Below are positions 50,261-54,908 of a stretch of DNA of 54,908 bases, in pieces (positions within the stretch are counted from its first letter, which is position 1; each line of letters begins with the position of its first letter). The position numbers and the translations under genes were made by a program. The notes below the pieces were generated by a model, which did not search any database, had not been told where the DNA came from, and saw only the letters and a program-made list of their open reading frames with translations. This DNA is from Thiogranum sp. (GTDB lineage Bacteria; Pseudomonadota; Gammaproteobacteria; DSM-19610): positions 1 through 54,908 of the forward strand of contig JASBSS010000006.1 of assembly GCA_030148805.1 (NCBI GenBank), given 5' to 3'.

Positions 50261-52171
50261 CTAGTGCAACAGGGGCGGATCGGCATTAACGGATGAGGTA
50301 TCCGCCCCCGGAAAGGCGACAGGCTGGCGGCTCACCTCATCGCCGGAGCTTCCCCATTCGGGCACCATCTCCCGTAGCAATGCGCGTAAACGCGCCTCGT
50401 CACATTTATCGCAAGCACTAACCATGCCATCCAAAATCCCGGTGAGGCGCTCCCAATCACATTCCCGAGGGGACGCGAGCAAGATCTTGTCGTGCACCGT
50501 GCTCTGCAGGGCCTCTTTTTCGTGGAAAAGCTCTTCGAAGAGCTTTTCACCCGGGCGCAATCCAGTATATACGATATCGATGTCCTCGCCGGGGACTTTA
50601 CCCGATAAGCGGATCATCTGCTCGGCGAGGTACGCGATCTTGATCGGTTCGCCCATGTCCAGAACGAAGATTTCGCCGCCGGAGCCCATCACGCTGGCCT
50701 GGAGGATGAGTTGGCAGGCTTCCGGTATGGTCATGAAAAAACGGGTGATTTCGCGGTGAGTGACAGTGACGGGGCCACCGGCCTCTATCTGCTGTTTGAA
50801 CAACGGGACCACACTGCCGGCAGAACCGAGAACATTACCGAACCGCACCGTGACAAAACGCGTTCGCGACCGCTTATCGAGATTCTGGCAGAAGATTTCC
50901 GCGGCCCGCTTGCTGGTGCCCATGACGTTGGCTGGGTTGACGGCCTTGTCGGTCGATATCATGACAAAGGCTTCGCAGTTGAATCGATCTGCTAACTCTG
51001 CCATGGTGCGCGTTCCAATGACATTGCTTTTCACCGCCTGCCTCAGTTGATCTTCGAGCATCGGAACGTGCTTGTACGCGGCGGCATGGAAAACCACGTC
51101 CGGTTGAATCTCGCTGAACACACGCTCGATAGCGGGGCTATCGACCACGTCATTCAATGATCGGCTAACGCGCAACCGAGGGAAACGCTGCGCAAGCTCC
51201 ATTTCGATCGTGTAGAGATTGAATTCACTACTGTCCAGCAGGATCAGGTGCTTCGGAAATAACGTCGCTATTTGACGACAAAGCTCCGAGCCTATAGAGC
51301 CCCCCGCGCCTGTCACTAGTACTTTTTTACTCTTGAGTTCGAGTCCTATCGCCTGCCAGTCGAGCGACACCGGTTCGCGGCCGAGCAGATCGTCGATGGA
51401 GACTTCGCGTAACTGATTTAGCGTGACCTCGCCAGACATCAGCCGGTCCATGGGCGGCAGGGTACGGAACGGCATGCCGGTTTTCTCACACAATTCTACC
51501 AAGCGGCGCATTTGGCGGGAATTGGCCGAAGGCAGTGCCAGGACAATAAGATCTATATCCAGGCGTTCGGCAAAATCAATCATTTCGTCGCATGACCCCA
51601 ACACACGTACACCGTGAATTTCACGCCCCAGCTTGCGCAGACTGTCATCGACGAAGCCTACTGGTTCATAAATCTCGTCACGACTGCGCAGCAGATCGCG
51701 GACCAGCATTTCGCCGGCTTTTCCGGCGCCGACAATCAGCACACGACAGCCTTCGCCCTGGTAGATATGACGATCCTTTGACCAGCGAACCGCAAGGCGC
51801 GAGCTACCCAACAAAGCCACCAGCAACAAACCATAAAGAGGGAAGACCGAACGCGGAATGCCGTCCATACGGGTAAACAAAAACACCACGACCGCCGAAA
51901 ATGCCATACCAACAAGCACGGCCTTGCCGATACGAATCAGGTCGGGAATAGACGCGAAGCGCCAGACGCCCCGGTAAAGACCGTAGTAATGAAATGCAAA
52001 CGCCTGTATCGTAACGAGTATTAGTAGGCTTTTAATCGCCGTGTGAAACTGGTCGACGGGTATGGTGCCGAGATTGTAGCGTAGCCAGTACGCTCCGAGC
52101 CAGGCAACAGGAATCATCGCCAAGTCGTGAGTAATGGCCAAGGTTCGGTTGGTTAAAATACTGTTCCTCAT
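50261..52171 (-). CDS. FlaA1/CapD/WbpM-type nucleotide-sugar 4,6-dehydratase (membrane form)
   Basis: 636 residues from ATG 52171. Four N-terminal membrane helices (LAITHDLAMIPVAWLGAYWL, LLVALLGSSRLAV) precede a first Rossmann domain (RVLIVGAGKAGEMLVRDLLR), then the catalytic SDR domain (KVLVTGAGGSIGSELCRQIA, ISTDKAVNPANVMGTSKRAA). Met replaces the usual Tyr in MGTSK, as in WbpM-type enzymes. It converts UDP-GlcNAc to the 4-keto-6-deoxy sugar for the repeat unit. An upstream in-frame start at 52342 is unlikely. The 157-nt gap to the sugar transferase is the largest in this operon. Confidence 0.9.
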   Translation of the reverse strand: MRNSILTNRTLAITHDLAMIPVAWLGAYWLRYNLGTIPVDQFHTAIKSLLILVTIQAFAFHYYGLYRGVWRFASIPDLIRIGKAVLVGMAFSAVVVFLFTRMDGIPRSVFPLYGLLLVALLGSSRLAVRWSKDRHIYQGEGCRVLIVGAGKAGEMLVRDLLRSRDEIYEPVGFVDDSLRKLGREIHGVRVLGSCDEMIDFAERLDIDLIVLALPSANSRQMRRLVELCEKTGMPFRTLPPMDRLMSGEVTLNQLREVSIDDLLGREPVSLDWQAIGLELKSKKVLVTGAGGSIGSELCRQIATLFPKHLILLDSSEFNLYTIEMELAQRFPRLRVSRSLNDVVDSPAIERVFSEIQPDVVFHAAAYKHVPMLEDQLRQAVKSNVIGTRTMAELADRFNCEAFVMISTDKAVNPANVMGTSKRAAEIFCQNLDKRSRTRFVTVRFGNVLGSAGSVVPLFKQQIEAGGPVTVTHREITRFFMTIPEACQLILQASVMGSGGEIFVLDMGEPIKIAYLAEQMIRLSGKVPGEDIDIVYTGLRPGEKLFEELFHEKEALQSTVHDKILLASPRECDWERLTGILDGMVSACDKCDEARLRALLREMVPEWGSSGDEVSRQPVAFPGADTSSVNADPPLLH

Positions 52172-52328
52172 CCTACCCGTCTTCCCTGAACACAAGGAAT
52201 TCACCACCGGGTCTGCTCGTTCCGCCCGCCAATACAGTGACCCGGACAACAGAAACTTTACACCTAAATTTCCACTAATATGAAAAGGTTTTTGTTCCAG
52301 GGTGCTGGAAACAGTATAAAGCTTTAGA

Positions 52329-52937
52329 TCAGTGAGCAACACCGCGGCGGCGCGCTACGCGACTTATGGTCATAAATAGAATCTTCACATCAAACAGCAA
52401 TGAGCAGCGCTGTAGATACTCGGCATCAAGACGAACCTTTTCGGGTATCCGCAGCTCGTCTCGGCCGTTGATCTGAGCCCAGCCGGTCAGCCCTGGCAGC
52501 AGGCTATCCACGCCAGCCTCTGTACGCAGAGCTATCAGGTCTTTTTGATTGAATAACGCTGGTCGCGGGCCGACCAAGCTCATATCGCCTTTCAGGACGC
52601 TCCAAAGTTGCGGTAGTTCATCGAGACTGCTCCTTCGGAGAAACCGCCCGAACCCGGTCAGATACGTGTCAGGGCACTGAATGAGGTGCGTAGCGAGTGC
52701 CGGCGTACCGACTTGCATCGTGCGGAACTTCGGCATGAGGAAGTTTCGATTATAACGACCCACCCTTTCAGACCAGTAAAGTGCAGGGCCTTTTGAGGTG
52801 AGCCTGACAAGAAGCCCGATGAGCAGGCCCGGAATAACAACCAGCACCAGTATCAGGCTCGCCAACACGATATCAGCCAACCGCTTGGTTGGATACTTCC
52901 CGGATGCCGATCCGGCAACCGGAATTTCACCGTTCAC
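52329..52937 (-). CDS. Initiating sugar-1-phosphate transferase (PglC/WcaJ C-terminal type)
   Basis: 202 residues, GTG start overlapping the epimerase stop by 11 nt. One re-entrant membrane helix ([20 protein letters not shown]) precedes the soluble bacterial sugar transferase domain: [12 protein letters not shown], the catalytic Asp-Glu in [28 protein letters not shown] and [15 protein letters not shown]. It is the short monotopic form without the extra membrane helices of WcaJ. It loads the first sugar phosphate on undecaprenyl phosphate at the inner membrane. Confidence 0.93.
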   Translation of the reverse strand: MNGEIPVAGSASGKYPTKRLADIVLASLILVLVVIPGLLIGLLVRLTSKGPALYWSERVGRYNRNFLMPKFRTMQVGTPALATHLIQCPDTYLTGFGRFLRRSSLDELPQLWSVLKGDMSLVGPRPALFNQKDLIALRTEAGVDSLLPGLTGWAQINGRDELRIPEKVRLDAEYLQRCSLLFDVKILFMTISRVARRRGVAH

Positions 52938-53901
52938 GTCTAGCGTCCTCTTGAAACCATCGTGCCGTCTCCATCAACCCCTGGTGCAAAGTGAAGGGCG
53001 CAGACCAGAGCAATTCGCGCCTGATTCTTGTGTCATCGATAATCAGAGAACTAGTTAATCGCTCAATCTCGGAAGATTTTCCGAAGACTTTTCCACAAAG
53101 CCGCAACACGCCGAGAGGAAATGGCCACAGCCGGGCAGGCCTTCCCATAAGCATGCCCAACTCAGCAATTAGGCAGGGCGTTGAGATAGTCTCTCTATCA
53201 CTGACAAGGTACAGGCGCCCCGCCGCCTCGCGCACGGAAGCAGCGGCAATCAATGCGTCTACAAGGTTGGCCACGTATATCATGCTACGTTGGTTGCTTA
53301 CCGATGCCAGCGGCAACGGAAGCCGCCGGTGAACCAGTTTCAAAAGACGCATAAAGTTCCCTGGATTCCCCGGACCGTATACCAGCGGAGGGCGTAGAAT
53401 CACAACCTCAAGGCTGGAGTCGACTGACACCTTCCACAACGCCTGTTCGGAAGCGTACTTCGAAGCTGCGTAGGCATTGTCAGGCGCGACGACGCACTCT
53501 TCTGTAAACGGCGCCTGAATTGAGGAACGATCCCCGTTAACGCCAATTGAACTCACATAAACAAGCCGTCTCACGCCTTGCTCCGCCGCGGACTCCGCCA
53601 GTTTTCGCGTTCCATCCAGATTGACTGTATTAAATGCTGCGGTCGGATCGCCGGCTACTTCATTCAGCACATGTGCACGCGCAACCAAGTGAATAACGAC
53701 GTCGACACCCGCCAGTGCCTGTGTCCAGTCGGTTGCAGCGTTGACGTCACCTACCTCGATAATTTCTCCTTTTAAACCGCCGCTACTCGATAGAGCTCTG
53801 ACGCTACAACGGGTGGCATAACCTCGCCGTTGCAACTCCGCCACTAAAGCCCGCCCGATAAAGCCCGAGGCTCCAGTCACCAATACAGCGTTACGTGTCA
53901 T
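52927..53901 (-). CDS. NAD-dependent sugar epimerase/dehydratase (SDR)
   Basis: 324 residues from ATG 53901, overlapping the glycosyltransferase stop by 11 nt. The NAD loop VTGASGFIGRALVAEL, VIHLVARAH, and the catalytic YAASK motif (DNAYAASKYASEQALWK) are present. It resembles WbpV/WbpP-type and GNE-like UDP-GlcNAc 4-epimerases found next to a short sugar transferase, where it supplies its substrate. Base composition is AT-richer than in the rest of the window. An upstream in-frame extension is not needed. Confidence 0.87.
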   Translation of the reverse strand: MTRNAVLVTGASGFIGRALVAELQRRGYATRCSVRALSSSGGLKGEIIEVGDVNAATDWTQALAGVDVVIHLVARAHVLNEVAGDPTAAFNTVNLDGTRKLAESAAEQGVRRLVYVSSIGVNGDRSSIQAPFTEECVVAPDNAYAASKYASEQALWKVSVDSSLEVVILRPPLVYGPGNPGNFMRLLKLVHRRLPLPLASVSNQRSMIYVANLVDALIAAASVREAAGRLYLVSDRETISTPCLIAELGMLMGRPARLWPFPLGVLRLCGKVFGKSSEIERLTSSLIIDDTRIRRELLWSAPFTLHQGLMETARWFQEDARRER

Positions 53902-54676
53902 GGGGTCTGAACCACCGTTGCACGATGCGGCTGAACAGTTTCGACACAAAAAATCTGGCACGCGACACAGGGACTCCATACTGCCTTAAAGAGTCGAGTA
54001 TCTCCCGGTTTTGACGCACTATGTTGCCGAAGCTGATATTGGTCTGTCCGCCCACGCGCATTTTAACCCAGACTCGCGGTACATACAGGCTGGAGACCCG
54101 TCCAATTTCCAAAAACCGAATCAGCAGGTCTGCGTCGGCAGCGAGTCGGTAAGTCTGATCGAAATTACCGAACCGATCATAAATGGATTTGCGCGCATAA
54201 AAGGTCGGATGAGCGGGGCACCATCCAAAAGCAAAGGCGCCGTGTTGGAAGGTAGACGATTTCCAGAATCTTACCATATCGTTCGTGTTATTCTTCTTGA
54301 CGTAGACAAGGTCTGAGTAACAGGCGTCAACAGATTGATCTCGAAAAATGGCTGCTATTTGCGCTAACACAGTCTCATCAGCATAGATATCGTCGGAATT
54401 GAGAAAACCCACCACATCACCCGTTGCCATAGCCAAACCCTTATTCATCGCATCATAAATACCGTCGTCGGGTTCAGAAATAATACAAATGGGGTGCTCA
54501 CGCCACCCTCGTAGTATTGCCAGCGTGCCGTCAGTAGAGCCCCCATCCACAATCACGTGTTCAATGTATGGGTAAGTCTGTCCCGATACTGATTCCAAAG
54601 TAGCCCGGATAGTTATTGCACTGTTTCGGCATACTGTGATAACAGTAATTCTCGGGACGCTCAAAGCAAAATCCAA
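53891..54676 (-). CDS. Family 2 glycosyltransferase
   Basis: 261 residues. The GT-A fold starts with PRITVITVCRNSAITIRATL, then EHVIVDGGSTDGTLAIL, EPDDGIYDAMNKGLAMATGD, and the metal site VGFLNSDDIYAD. The C-terminus is basic (FSRIVQRWFRPHDT). It transfers a sugar to the lipid-linked repeat unit on the cytoplasmic face. The predicted start is TTG at 54676 with no clear ribosome-binding site, so the start is uncertain. It is AT-rich and is the first gene visible in the leftward operon. Confidence 0.88.
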   Translation of the reverse strand: MDFALSVPRITVITVCRNSAITIRATLESVSGQTYPYIEHVIVDGGSTDGTLAILRGWREHPICIISEPDDGIYDAMNKGLAMATGDVVGFLNSDDIYADETVLAQIAAIFRDQSVDACYSDLVYVKKNNTNDMVRFWKSSTFQHGAFAFGWCPAHPTFYARKSIYDRFGNFDQTYRLAADADLLIRFLEIGRVSSLYVPRVWVKMRVGGQTNISFGNIVRQNREILDSLRQYGVPVSRARFFVSKLFSRIVQRWFRPHDT

Positions 54677-54768
54677 AGGTAATGCGTCTTGATAATGTAA
54701 CGCCTCATGCGAACAGCGAATCCTGTTTACTTACAACGTTTGACTGCTATAACGTATAACTGAAAATC

Positions 54769-54908
54769 TGTCTAGTGACAGTATTCACCTGACACATTCG
54801 CCCCTGGCGGGTTATCCGTTTAGGCGGCTTTCTTCGCCTGTCTAGCCGTAACTTTACCAGGCTTCGGCAGCCCGGCCATGAACACCTTGTACGGCGTCCT
54901 GCCATTCA
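54769..54908 (-). mobile_element. End of an insertion sequence (partial)
   Basis: The transposase 3' fragment plus about 50 bp of its downstream flank. CTGTC-TAGT-GACAG at 54768-54781 could mark the IS end. The other end lies outside the window, so terminal repeats and target duplication cannot be checked. Confidence 0.35.
54820..54908 (-). CDS. C-terminal end of an integrase-core transposase (IS481/IS3-like)
   Basis: The minus strand encodes NGRTPYKVFMAGLPKPGKVT followed by ARQAKKAA and TAA at 54820. The GRTPY-x-x-F segment with a basic tail is typical of the end of IS481/IS3-type DDE transposases. The gene continues beyond the right edge. It lies about 145 nt upstream of the glycosyltransferase gene, on the same strand, at the edge of the AT-richer polysaccharide region. 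Confidence 0.6.
   Translation of the reverse strand, partial: NGRTPYKVFMAGLPKPGKVTARQAKKAA

Noticed and set aside
52172-52342. 57-residue upstream extension of the FlaA1-like protein
   Set aside because: The extension has no similarity to the family, while ATG 52171 begins the typical first membrane helix region.

Overview
The window reads as chromosomal DNA of a GC-rich gammaproteobacterium. Evidence is the canonical thrS-infC-rpmI-rplT-pheS-pheT-ihfA order, a tRNA-Val(GAC) gene with a near-consensus sigma70-type promoter, and a Wza/Wzz/YjbH exopolysaccharide locus. Two genes of the DsrC/TusE fold that lack the C-terminal cysteines (the group called RspA) hint at a sulfur-oxidising lineage such as Chromatiales/Ectothiorhodospiraceae. 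That placement is inference, not proof.

Layout. (1) 1-6704, minus strand: the translation operon ending in the first codons of ihfA, with hairpin/T-tract structures in the thrS leader and between rplT and pheS. (2) 7.1-10.1 kb: an SH3 lipoprotein convergent with a membrane diguanylate cyclase, then tRNA-Val. (3) 10.1-14.9 kb: a metal/redox island. On the plus strand are a cupredoxin, a cobalamin-type radical SAM protein and a ferritin-like protein. Convergent to them is an operon of an RspA-like protein, encapsulated ferritin (EncFtn) and an encapsulin shell, followed upstream by an MgtC-family gene with an apparent ATC start. (4) 15-24.8 kb: two paralogous CHASE3 histidine kinase/LuxR response regulator pairs, each convergent. 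They are mixed with small envelope and stress proteins (two entericidin-like lipoproteins, a DUF1328 protein, CsbD, an outer-membrane barrel). A Crp/Fnr regulator and a second RspA-like gene close the block. (5) 24.8-36.2 kb: a stress and envelope block with Hsp20, a proline-rich repeat protein, DUF2254, PLD-VTT, NhaA, an EEP phosphatase/nuclease, an arylsulfotransferase-like protein, two unknown membrane proteins, a sulfotransferase, SodB, DUF1328 and PLDc_N. (6) 36.3-40.2 kb: uvrB, an aspartate aminotransferase, tRNA-Asn(GTT) and two small membrane proteins. (7) 40.3-54.7 kb: an ExeA-like ATPase, then a leftward exopolysaccharide locus (GT2, epimerase, sugar transferase, FlaA1/CapD, GalU, YjbH, Wza, Wzz). 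Its distal end is AT-richer and abuts a transposase fragment.

The most notable system-level signal is a 16-bp element, consensus TTATCAAATGTGAATG. It occurs five times, each in the same orientation as the gene it precedes and 57-76 nt before that unit's first start codon. The units are the RspA-EncFtn-encapsulin operon, the hsp20 unit, the PLD-NhaA-EEP unit, the arylsulfotransferase/sulfotransferase unit and sodB. It looks like the operator or promoter element of one stress regulon. The local candidate regulators are the Crp/Fnr protein and the two LuxR-type response regulators. All statements come from reading the sequence and from family knowledge; no search or folding program was run.
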